DNA of 64,000 nt from JACDAN01 sp963801855 (GTDB taxonomy: Bacteria; Actinomycetota; Thermoleophilia; Gaiellales; Gaiellaceae). Position numbers and translations under genes: made by a program. The first letter of the stretch is position 1, and the number at the start of each line of letters is the position of its first letter. Shown piece by piece: positions 27,830-35,339 of this stretch. The notes below the pieces were generated by a model. The model made no database searches. It was not told the DNA's origin and saw only the letters and a list, made by a program, of their open reading frames with translations. The stretch is taken from the NCBI GenBank assembly GCA_963801855.1, contig CAWDGK010000001.1, forward strand, positions 186,001-250,000. Direction: 5' to 3'.

Positions 27830-28652
27830 GTGCGCGCCCCCGCCGCAGACCGATTTCCAGGCCCGTCGGTGATGGGAGTCGTGAACGTGACGCCGGACTC
27901 GTTCTCGGACGGCGGCATCAACTTCCCTCCGGGTCGATGCGATCGCGAGCGCTCGGCGGATGGCCGTGGAAGGCGCCGCGATCGTCGATGTCGGAGGCGA
28001 ATCGACCCGGCCCGGCGCACACCTCGTCCGGTGTGACGAGGAGCTGCGCCGCGTGCTTCCGGTTCTCGAGGCCGTCGCGGGCGAGTTGCCGGTGTCGATC
28101 GACACGGCGAAGGCCGAGGTCGCCCGGCGCGCGCTCGAGCTCGGCGCCGAGATGGTCAACGACGTGACGGCGTTGCGTGGCGATCCCGAGCTCGCGGACG
28201 TCGTCGCGCGCATTCGGACGCCTACCTCTGCCTGATGCACATGCAGGGCGAGCCGCGGACGATGCAGGCCAAGCCCGCGTTACGACGACGTCGTCTCGGA
28301 GGTGGCCGCCTTCCTCGAGGAGCGGCTGCGGTTCGCAGTCGACGCCGGCATCCGCGAAGATCGGGTCTGCCTCGACCCGGGAATCGGGTTCGGGAAGACC
28401 GTGGAGCAGAACTTCGAGCTCATCCGCCGACTGGACGAGATCGCCTCGATCGGGCGTCCCGTCGTCGTGGGGTTCTCTCGCAAGAGCTCGCTCGGGAGGG
28501 TTCTCGGCGATCCGGAGGCAAAGACCGGCCCGCTCTCGGCGAGCCTGGCTGCGGCCGTCGCCGCCTACGACCGGGGCGCGACGATCCTCCGCGTCCACGA
28601 CGTCAAGGAGCACGTGGAGGCGCTCACCGTGGCACGGGCGGTCGCCGGGTGA
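27830..28652 (+). CDS. folP: Dihydropteroate synthase (three frame changes)
   Basis: Four frame segments encode a standard DHPS, which joins p-aminobenzoate to hydroxymethyl-dihydropterin diphosphate. Signatures are VMGVVNVTPDSFSDGG, VDVGGESTRPGA, SIDTAK, VNDVTALRGDPE, LMHMQGEPRTMQ, DPGIGFGKT and VGFSRKSSLG. The frame changes lie near 27935, 28212 and 28277, and the total length fits two inserted bases and one lost base. All conserved blocks are intact and the end overlaps folB as GTGA, so the breaks look like sequence errors. The start is GTG at 27830. Confidence 0.88.
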
Positions 28653-28999
28653 TCGTCGAGCTCGTCGGGCTGGAGGTCTTCGGCCGGCACGGCGTCGACG
28701 ACGACGAACGGCAGACCGGCCGCACCTTCCTCTACGACATCGCCCTCGAGATCGACGAGCCGCGCCTGGACGAGCTCGGTGCGACCGTGGACTACCGCGA
28801 GGTTGCCGCGTGCGTGAAGGAGATCTCCGACGGCAGCGAGCACCGTCTCATCGAGTGGCTTGCCATCGCCGTGGCGAATGCCCTCGCTGCGCGGTTCCTG
28901 GAGGCGAAGAGCGTTCGGGTGCGAGTCCGGAAGCCGGGCATCGCGCCGGCGGGGCTGGCCGTCGAGTACTCGGCGGCTACCGCAGTGCGCGAGAGCTGA
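28649..28999 (+). CDS. folB: Dihydroneopterin aldolase
   Basis: The 116-residue protein has the FolB fold markers: the N-terminal LEVFGRHGVDDDERQTGRTF with the catalytic-site glutamate region, VDYREVA, and the HRLIEWLAIAVANAL helix with the catalytic Glu-containing motif; RVRVRKPGIAPAG near the end contains the family KP motif. It converts dihydroneopterin to 6-hydroxymethyl-dihydropterin. The GTG start at 28649 overlaps the folP stop. Its 3' end overlaps a convergent subtilase by 23 bp. Confidence 0.92.
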   Translation: MIVELVGLEVFGRHGVDDDERQTGRTFLYDIALEIDEPRLDELGATVDYREVAACVKEISDGSEHRLIEWLAIAVANALAARFLEAKSVRVRVRKPGIAPAGLAVEYSAATAVRES

Positions 29000-30578
29000 T
29001 CGTCAACGAGTACTGCGCGGAGCGCACGCCGCGGGCCGGGAACACGTCCAGATACGCCCAGTAGCCTCGCCGCGCCTCGTTCTCGATCTGCACTGTCTCG
29101 GGCCTGCCCCCGGGCCGCTCGCTGGCCGCGATCAGGTCTCGTCTGCGGGCGGCGCCTCGCTCGGACACGCTGCGGGTCCCCGCCTTCCAGACGGCGACGG
29201 AAAGGTCGGCTGTCGGAACGACTCGCGCGGTGACCGTGCGCTTGCCGGGAACCCAGAAGCGATAGACGTCGTCCGGGTCCTCCGTCCGGTGCAGGCGGGC
29301 CCGGAACGACGCACGCTGGCGGGCGGGAGCCGTGACCGGCCGGGCGGCAGTCCGGAAGATGCCGTGAGCCTTGATGTGGTCGACGTCGTCGTTCGGCTCG
29401 AGCGGGTCGATGGTCGGCAGCGGCCGGGACAGGGCTCTCGGGATGTCGAGAAGGCCCCAGCCGGTGCGATTGTCGACGCCCTTGGGCGCAATGTCCCGCG
29501 CCGAGTAGCGCATGAGGTCGAACAGCTGGGTCTTCTCGATCCCGGGGCGGGCAGTCCACACCCATGCTGTGGCCGCGGCGACCATCGGGGACGAGAAACT
29601 CGTCCCGTTCACCGTTCCAGATGTCGTGGGCTCGGTCGGGTGCTGCCAGGGGATCTGCTCGCCCGGCGCGGCGATGTCGACGGCGGCGCTCGTGCTCGAG
29701 AACGCGGAAGGCTGGTCGTTCATGTCCGTCGCACCGACGGTCAGTACGTGGGCAAACGCCGCGGGATAGATCGGCGGGTCCTCGCGCTGGCGCTCGTTTC
29801 CGGCGGCGGCCACGATGATCGATCCTCGCCCGAAGGCGCTGATCGTCGCCTCGTACATGGCGCGTGAGGGCTCGTCTCCGCCGAGGCTCAGGTTGATGAC
29901 GCCGGCTCCCGCGGCGACCGCGCGGCTGATGCCCTGCACGATGAGCGACTCGGAGAGAAACCAGAGGTCGAACGCGCGCAAGACGGCCTGCGGATACACA
30001 CCCACGGTTCCCTGTCCGTCGGTGGGCGCCGCGGCGGTGGAGGCAACGATCGTCCCGTGGTACTGGTCGCTCGAGGTGTCGACCTGCTGCTCGTTCAGCA
30101 CGAACGTGTTCGGCCTCGCGCGGAACTCCATGTGGTTCGTGTCCAGGCCCGAGTCGATGATCGTGAGCGGGACGCCAGGGCCGGGCGGCTCGACCTTGTC
30201 GGCGCCGATCCGGTAGAGGTGCCACGCCCCTGGCAGGAGCGGGTCGCCGCCCTCCAGATGCCCCTGGCGTGCGACGAGCCGGTCCGGCTCGGCGTAGCGA
30301 AGGGCCCCGAGGGCGCGCAGCTTGGGAATCAGGCGTTGCGCCGTCGAGCTGGGAAGGCGCCAGATATGGAGCTCCGGAGCGACGATCGTCCCGCCGTTCC
30401 GCGCCAGGAGCCGTTCTGCAACCGGATGCGGCTCCAGCCCGAGCATGGTGTGGCCGAACGCCGAGAGCGCGGCGACGTCACGGTCGGACGGGACCACGGC
30501 GAGAGGAGCGCCCTGCGCCGGCGGCGCAGCCACGAAGAGCAACGCCAGGCAGACCCCGAACAGGCGCATTACACGCAA
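28977..30578 (-). CDS. Secreted subtilisin-like serine protease (S8)
   Basis: The 533-residue protein has a signal peptide (residues 1-23) and an S8 catalytic domain with Asp142 in IIDSGLDTNH, His174 in YHGTIVAS, the oxyanion Asn261 in AAAGNE, and Ser327 in NGTSFSSPMVAA. A beta-rich C-terminal domain (about 400-533), including DPDDVYRFWVPGKR, resembles pre-peptidase C-terminal-like domains. The active site is complete. It sits antisense between folB and folK, splitting the folate genes, and its start is only 13 bp from that of folK, so it was probably inserted into a once-contiguous operon. Confidence 0.92.
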   Translation of the reverse strand: MRVMRLFGVCLALLFVAAPPAQGAPLAVVPSDRDVAALSAFGHTMLGLEPHPVAERLLARNGGTIVAPELHIWRLPSSTAQRLIPKLRALGALRYAEPDRLVARQGHLEGGDPLLPGAWHLYRIGADKVEPPGPGVPLTIIDSGLDTNHMEFRARPNTFVLNEQQVDTSSDQYHGTIVASTAAAPTDGQGTVGVYPQAVLRAFDLWFLSESLIVQGISRAVAAGAGVINLSLGGDEPSRAMYEATISAFGRGSIIVAAAGNERQREDPPIYPAAFAHVLTVGATDMNDQPSAFSSTSAAVDIAAPGEQIPWQHPTEPTTSGTVNGTSFSSPMVAAATAWVWTARPGIEKTQLFDLMRYSARDIAPKGVDNRTGWGLLDIPRALSRPLPTIDPLEPNDDVDHIKAHGIFRTAARPVTAPARQRASFRARLHRTEDPDDVYRFWVPGKRTVTARVVPTADLSVAVWKAGTRSVSERGAARRRDLIAASERPGGRPETVQIENEARRGYWAYLDVFPARGVRSAQYSLTISSRALR

Positions 30579-30591
30579 CGATAGCGACGAC

Positions 30592-31050
30592 TTGTTACGT
30601 GTCTACATAGGCCTGGGTGCGAATCTCGGTGACCGGGAGGGGACGATCCGGGCGGCGCTCGCCCGCCTGGCCGAGGATCCCCGGGTCGAGGTCGTGCGCG
30701 TCTCGTCGCTTCGCGAGACGGACCCGGTCGGCTTCGAAGACCAGCCTCGCTTCCTCAACGGTGTCGCGGCGCTCGAAACGACGCTTGGCGCCCGCGAGCT
30801 CCTCGAGCTGATGCTGGGCGTCGAGCGCGACCTCGGGCGCACCCGCCATGGGCCGCGCTTCGGCCCGCGGACGATCGATCTCGACATCCTCCTCTACGGG
30901 GACGCCGTCGTGGACGAGCCGAGCCTCCGCATCCCGCATCCCCGGATGACCGAGCGGCTGTTCGTGCTCGAGCCACTTCACGAGCTCGATCCCGACCTCG
31001 TCATCCCTGGACGCGGCCCGCTGCGGGATTTCCTGCCAGGGCTAGACTAA
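30592..31050 (+). CDS. folK: 6-hydroxymethyl-7,8-dihydropterin pyrophosphokinase
   Basis: The 152-residue protein has the HPPK signatures VYIGLGANLGDR at the start, ETDPVGFEDQPRFLNGV, and RFGPRTIDLDILLYGD, in which the RxxPRxxDLDxL pattern provides Mg/ATP ligands. It pyrophosphorylates hydroxymethyl-dihydropterin to supply FolP. TTG at 30592 is the only ordinary start that leaves the first beta strand complete. The next gene (DUF2469) starts 5 bp downstream. Confidence 0.92.
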   Translation: MLRVYIGLGANLGDREGTIRAALARLAEDPRVEVVRVSSLRETDPVGFEDQPRFLNGVAALETTLGARELLELMLGVERDLGRTRHGPRFGPRTIDLDILLYGDAVVDEPSLRIPHPRMTERLFVLEPLHELDPDLVIPGRGPLRDFLPGLD

Positions 31051-31055
31051 GCCGG

Positions 31056-31418
31056 ATGTCCCACCTCGACGAACTGGACGAGTTCGAGGCGGAGCTCGAG
31101 CTGCAGCTGAAGAAGGAGTACACGGCTGTGTTCGGCCTCTTCCGCTACTGCGTCCTCACCCAGGACGCCACCTATCTCTGCAACACGCTCGACCTGCGCT
31201 ACGTCCCGCAGCCGAGCTACCCGTTCTTCCATCTGCGCATGGAGGACGTATGGGTGTGGGACAAGAACCGCCCGACGCGGATGATTCCTCGCGCCGAGGT
31301 GTACACCTCGAGCGACGTCACCGTCGAGGAGCTGCGCGGCGAGGGCGAGGAGCCCAAGCTGACGGCCGAATCACTCGCCGAGCGACTCGGCGAGCCCCTC
31401 CGCGACGACGAAAACTGA
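31056..31418 (+). CDS. DUF2469 family protein
   Basis: The 120-residue protein resembles DUF2469, a short acidic family nearly confined to actinobacteria and usually next to rnhB; here it is next to folK instead. Supporting features are the N-terminal ELELQLKKEYTAVFGLFRYCV, the DLRYVPQP segment, and MEDVWVWDKNRPTRMIPRAEVYT, matching the family's conserved VWD-xxRP motif. It is a cytosolic protein of unknown function. The 3' end is acidic and probably disordered. Confidence 0.82.
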   Translation: MSHLDELDEFEAELELQLKKEYTAVFGLFRYCVLTQDATYLCNTLDLRYVPQPSYPFFHLRMEDVWVWDKNRPTRMIPRAEVYTSSDVTVEELRGEGEEPKLTAESLAERLGEPLRDDEN

Positions 31419-31506
31419 CGCCACCGGGCGGCAACACTCCGAGCCGGGCCGAGCCCGCCTCTGCCTGCTGCCTCGCGGCGGTCGCGGCACGCTGCCTTCC
31501 GGGGCC

Positions 31507-31559
31507 GTGTTAGAAACACTGTCCCCTCCGGCATCGCACCCCGACCGCCACGCCGGAGG
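31507..31559 (+). other. Paired inverted repeats upstream of coaX
   Basis: Two stem-loops precede coaX in the 157-bp gap after the DUF2469 gene. GTGTT-AGA-AACAC occupies 31507-31519. CCTCCGGC at 31525-31532 pairs perfectly with GCCGGAGG at 31552-31559 around a 19-base loop. The right arm contains the only GGAGG near the coaX start, 15 bases before the ATG, so it may hide or space the ribosome site. No known riboswitch class fits. Confidence 0.4.
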
Positions 31560-31574
31560 CGTCAGTTCCTAGCC

Positions 31575-32328
31575 ATGCTTCTCGCAGTCGACGCCGGGAA
31601 CACGCAGACCGCTTTCGGGCTGTTCGAAAACGGCGTGCTCGGTGACCACTGGCGCGTCGCGACCGAACCCGATCGCACCGGCGACGAGCTCGGCGTCCTG
31701 CTCACGGGCCTGCTCGACCTCGACACGGTCGACGGGATCTGCCTCTCCTCGTCGGTTCCGTCGCTCGTTCGCTCCTACGAGGACTTCGCCGAACGGTGGG
31801 CGGGCGCTCGGATCGTCGTCATCGGGCCCGGCGCGCGAACCGGGATCCCGATCCGGTACGACGATCCGCGAGAGGTCGGACCCGATCGAATCGCGAACGC
31901 GGTCGCGTCGCTGGAGCGGTACGGCGCGCCGTCGATCGTCGTCGACTTCGGGACGTCGACGAACTTCGACGTCGTCTCCTCCGAGGGCGAGTACGTCGGC
32001 GGGGTCCTTGCGCCGGGGATCGAGATCTCGATGGACGCGCTCTTCGCCCGGGCCGCACGGTTGTTCCGCATCGACTTCTCGGCCCCGCCGACGGTGATCG
32101 GGAAGACCACCGCCTCGGGGCTGCAGTCAGGGCTCGTCTACGGGTTCACGGGCCAGGTGGACGAGATCGTCACCCGCATTCGCGCGCGAGCTCGGCGCCG
32201 AGGCGCCGGCGATCGCCACCGGCGGCCTGGCGGAGCTGATCGCGCCGCACGCCAGGACGATCGAGCGCGTGGATCCATTCCTCACCCTCGAGGGCCTGCG
32301 GATCCTCTGGGACAGAAACACGGAGTAG
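31575..32328 (+). CDS. coaX: Type III pantothenate kinase (one frameshift near 32185)
   Basis: The protein of about 250 residues has the CoaX (ASKHA) motifs: LLAVDAGNTQTAFGLF with the phosphate-1 DxGNT, the DRIANAVA segment, IVVDFGTSTNFDVV and GGVLAPGIEISMDALF. CoaX does the first step of CoA synthesis. The frame shifts within a CG-rich repeat near 32185; after it, ELGAEAPAIATGGLAELIAPHA and the closing LEGLRILWDRNTE, as in other CoaX proteins, are read one base later, ending with TAG at 32326-32328. Only one extra base is needed, so the gene is probably intact in the organism. Confidence 0.9.
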
Positions 32329-32354
32329 GGGCGGGTCGGCCCCGCCGCCTACTC
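32323..32354. terminator. Bidirectional terminator hairpin embracing two stop codons
   Basis: GAGTAGGGGCGGG pairs with CCCGCC-g-CCTACTC, giving a 13-bp stem with one bulged base and a five-base loop. It spans the gap between coaX and the convergent membrane-protein gene. The TAG stop of each gene is inside one arm. There is no T-tract on either strand. Confidence 0.5.
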
Positions 32355-33059
32355 GTCGAGTGACCTAGACCCGGGTTTCGTCGACCCGCGTCTCGTCGAC
32401 TTCCGCTCGTCGGTGCGAATCGTCTCGGTGCGCGCGTTCGCGATCGTCGTGTCTGCCCGGCGGTGATAGCGCTCGCCCCAGAGCCCGCCGATCACACCAC
32501 CGACGAACATCGCGGCGATCGCCGCGATTCCGCTGATGATTGCCGCCATCGTCAGCGCGTCGGCGTCGAACCACTGCGGGAGCTGAACGTTCTCGAACAC
32601 GTCGTACTCCGCGCCTGCCCAGGCTCCGAGCGCGGCCAGGATCGCGGCGAAGATCAGCGTCCAGACCCCGGTCGCGAAGCCGTTGCGGGCGCCGTCGTAA
32701 CGGGCGATCCTGCCGGCCGCCCAGCCGCCGATCAGGTAGGCGACGAAGAGAATCGCCACCCCGCCGATCAGGCTTCCGATCGACAGGTCTTCCGCGTTCT
32801 CCTCGAGACCGGTCTGATATCCGACGACCCCGATTGCCGCCCCGACGAGCCCGGAGAGGATCAGGATCGTCGAAAGGGCAGTCAGCATGCCCACGAGACT
32901 CGCGGGGATGTCGATCCCACCGAACCGTTCACGTGCCGCATGGATGCCGGCGTATGGGTCGGCGCCGGTGGAGCGCTCCGTCCGTACGTCGACCGAGCGG
33001 GCGTCGTCGACCTTCTCGTCGACGCGCTGCTCGTCCCTTGTTTCCGTCGTGCTTGCCAT
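32349..33059 (-). CDS. Four-helix membrane protein of unknown function
   Basis: The 236-residue protein has a charged N-terminal tail (about 55 residues rich in Asp, Glu, Arg), four hydrophobic helices (about 57-85, 100-120, 135-155, 175-200) and a charged, Arg/Thr-rich C-terminus. GGWAAGRIARYDGARNGFATGVWTL between helices 2 and 3 resembles the loop of TIGR04086/YqhR-like small membrane proteins, but this is only a resemblance. GAGGAGG lies 7 bp before the ATG at 33059, an excellent ribosome site that fixes the start. Confidence 0.75.
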   Translation of the reverse strand: MASTTETRDEQRVDEKVDDARSVDVRTERSTGADPYAGIHAARERFGGIDIPASLVGMLTALSTILILSGLVGAAIGVVGYQTGLEENAEDLSIGSLIGGVAILFVAYLIGGWAAGRIARYDGARNGFATGVWTLIFAAILAALGAWAGAEYDVFENVQLPQWFDADALTMAAIISGIAAIAAMFVGGVIGGLWGERYHRRADTTIANARTETIRTDERKSTRRGSTKPGSRSLDE

Positions 33060-33105
33060 CACGTGACCTCCTCGTTGTGGTGGAGGGACGTGTTGGTTGT
33101 GCCCG

Positions 33106-34162
33106 TTATCCCCCTCCGTAAATCGAGATCGGGAGATCGAGTTCCACTTCGTCCAGCTGCGGATGTTCCTGTTCCAGCCTCGCAAGCGTGAATTTGGCTC
33201 CAGGAGCGGCCTCCAACAGCGTGGTCTCGACTTGTTCCAGCGTGTCCAGCTCGATCAGCTCCTGCTTGAAGGCACGTGGAAAACGTCCCCGGCCCAGGTA
33301 CCAGCCGTAGAACTTCTTCAGGAAGCTCGAGGCCCGGCGCTCTCCCAGCTCACGGCTGGTCTCGCGCATGAAGAGCACGAGCTCCGCAACGACTTCCTCT
33401 CGCGTCGGCTCGCCGCCCTCGCCGAGGATCTCGCGGATCGCCCACGGGTTCCCCTGCGCGGCGCGGCCGACCATGACCGCTGCCGCTCCGGTCGTCGCGA
33501 GGACGGCCTGCGCGCGCGCCCGGGAAGTCACGTCTCCGGACGCGATCACGGGAACATCGACCAGCTCGACGAGCTCTGCGGTCAACGAGTGATCGGCCTG
33601 GCCCGTGTACATCTGCTTCGCCGATCGAGGATGGAGCGTGAGCGTCGCGGCTCCGGCGTCGACCAGACGCGGCCCAACTTCCAGACAGGTGCGGGAGCCG
33701 TTCTCGAGGCCGCGCCGCATCTTCACCGACACCGGAACCGACACCGCACTCGGCGACAGCGCGCACGATGGCCGCGGCGCGATCGGGGTCGGCCAGGCAG
33801 GTGGCCCCGGCTCCGGTCTTCGTCACCTTCCTCACCGGGCAGCCGAAGTTGATGTCCACGAGGTCGGCGCCGGCCGCCTCCACCATTCGCGCCGCCTCGG
33901 CCATCGCCGAAGGGTCGGCGCCGAAGATCTGGACGGCCAGCGGGTGCTCGTCGGAGGCGATCCGCAGATACCCGAGAGTCCGCTCGTTTCGGTGCTCCAG
34001 GCCGGCGCAGCTGACCATCTCGGAGCAGACCAGGCCGGCCCCGTACCGGCGGCCCTGGCGGCGAAAGGCCTGCACGCTGACGCCCGCCATCGGCGCGAGG
34101 ACGACCCGAGTCGGGATCTCGACCGGGCCGATCTGCCATGTTGAGCGGAGATTTACCTGCAT
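33106..34162 (-). CDS. dus: tRNA-dihydrouridine synthase, DusB-like (one frameshift near 33750)
   Basis: Two frames join to a protein of about 351 residues with the Dus motifs: VVLAPMAGVSVQAFRRQGR with the FMN-contact region, SEMVSCAGLEHRN, VQIFGADP, DLVDINFGCPVRKVTKTGAGA with the catalytic Cys, then SVKMRRG, LTLHPR, IASGDV and MVGRAAQGNPW. It reduces uridines in tRNA D-loops using FMN and NADPH. The break occurs after IVRAVAE and needs one extra base. The start at 34162 excludes a short unrelated leader. dusB often neighbours greA and lysS in actinobacteria, as here. Confidence 0.9.
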
Positions 34163-34190
34163 AGAGCGGGAAAAATGTAGCTCACGGGGT

Positions 34191-34219
34191 TTGACGGCGT
34201 CCTGAGGCGCCGCTACCAT
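34191..34219 (+). promoter_or_regulatory. Sigma-70-type promoter of greA
   Basis: TTGACG at 34191-34196 and TACCAT at 34214-34219 are separated by exactly 17 bp. A transcript would begin near 34226, upstream of a terminator-like hairpin and the greA ribosome site. It is the best-formed promoter I see in the window. Confidence 0.65.
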
Positions 34220-34231
34220 GCCCCGCTTCGA

Positions 34232-34258
34232 GCGACGGCCCAGGGCCGCGCTTTTTTT
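34232..34258 (+). terminator. Terminator-like attenuator in the greA leader
   Basis: GCG-a-CGGCC pairs with GGCCGCGC around a CAG loop (8 bp with one bulged A), followed by seven T residues at 34252-34258. It lies between the greA promoter and the GAGGAGG ribosome site at 34265, and no plus-strand gene ends nearby, so it can only act on the greA leader transcript. Termination here would release an RNA of about 30 nt. Confidence 0.65.
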
Positions 34259-34280
34259 GGGTCAAGAGGAGGCCATCAGA

Positions 34281-34758
34281 GTGAAAGAAGTGATCCTCAC
34301 ACCCGAGGGTTACCAGAAGCTGAAGGACGAGATCGAGATTCTCTCGACCGACAGGCGACGCGAAGTCGCGGACCGCATCCGCATCGCACGCGAGTTCGGG
34401 GACATCAGCGAGAACGCGGAGTACGACCACGCGAAGAACGAGCAGGCGATGCTCGAGCACCGGATCATGCAGCTCGAGGAGCGTCTCCTCGCCGCGCGCG
34501 TGATCGACAAGAAGGAGATCTCGCAAGGACGTCGTCAGCATCGGCTCCAAGGTGCGCCTGCGCGACGTTGCCGCCAAGGAGACCGTCGAGTACCACATCG
34601 TCGGCTCCGCCGAGGCGAACCCGCTGGAGCAGAAGCTCTCCAACGAGTCCCCGGTCGGCCGGGCGATCATCGGCAAGAAGAAGGGCGAGACCGTCGAGGT
34701 CACTACGCCTCGCGGCAAGGCCCTGAAGTACAAGATCCTCGAAATCAAGGCCGCGTAG
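34281..34758 (+). CDS. greA: Transcription elongation factor GreA (one frameshift near 34526)
   Basis: The protein of about 158 residues rescues backtracked RNA polymerase by stimulating transcript cleavage. The N-terminal coiled coil begins VILTPEGYQKLKDEIEIL and carries the acidic tip GDISENAEYDHAKNEQ, which includes the Asp/Glu that act at the polymerase active site. After EIS the frame shifts by one base and continues KDVVSIGSKVRLRDV to the C-terminal FKBP-like domain, with SPVGRAIIGKKKGE. The extra base is the C in TCGCAAGG. The GTG start at 34281 follows GAGGAGG. Confidence 0.92.
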
Positions 34759-35339
34759 ACGCTGCGGCTTTCGGCGGCGCGGCTCTGTGGTCGGGGCAAG
34801 TCGCCGACCTTGCTTGCGACGACCGCGCGAAGGACGCCGCTCTTCGCGGAGGCCGTGCGGCGCCTTTGGCTCGAATGGGCCTCTCGCGGCTCGGCGAAGG
34901 CCGGACGCGTCCGGCGGTCAGTGCATTCGACGGCTGCGAGCGGCGTTTCTGCTACGCCGGTGGGGCTCGGCATTCGTCGTCGGAGGCGTGCAGTCGCGCT
35001 CTTCTTCGGCGACGCGGCGACGCGGCTGGTGCCGATCGTCGGTCTCGGCGGGCTGCTGACGCTCGCGTTCGTCGTCCTTACGAGTGGTCGCAGGCGCGTC
35101 CAGCTGACAGCCTCAGCTGTGACGACTGCTACGTGGCCTTCCGGGCCGGTACTGGCGGCTGGGACCTGGTCGTGTTCTTCGGTCTCCCGAACTGGTTCGC
35201 CTGGTCGATCGGCGTGGCTCTGGGCGCCGGTCTTCGCGCGACGGCCGCGATGCGCGTCAGGAGCTCCGCGGGCAGCGGGGCGCGGCGTAGCACTGTCCCG
35301 CTCCGAGCTGAGCCGACCCCGGCACTAGACTCGGCCGCC
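34759..35339 (+). other. 580-bp region with a possible frameshifted membrane-protein gene
   Basis: No intact gene can be assigned between greA and lysS. Two plus-strand frames each carry a protein-like piece: one has FFGDAATRLVPIVGLGGLL followed by a hydrophobic TLAFVVL (about 35010-35080), the next has LSCDDCYVAFRAGTGGWDL then a hydrophobic VVFFGLPNWFAWSIGVAL (about 35115-35230). Joined with one base change near 35095 they would make a small two-helix protein with a CxxC. Start and stop are unclear, so I do not call a CDS. Confidence 0.35.

Noticed and set aside
34810..35328. 172-residue plus-strand open frame between greA and lysS
   Set aside because: Composition is mostly Arg/Ser/Ala shadow-like apart from one hydrophobic segment; coding evidence alternates between frames, so no single frame is supported.
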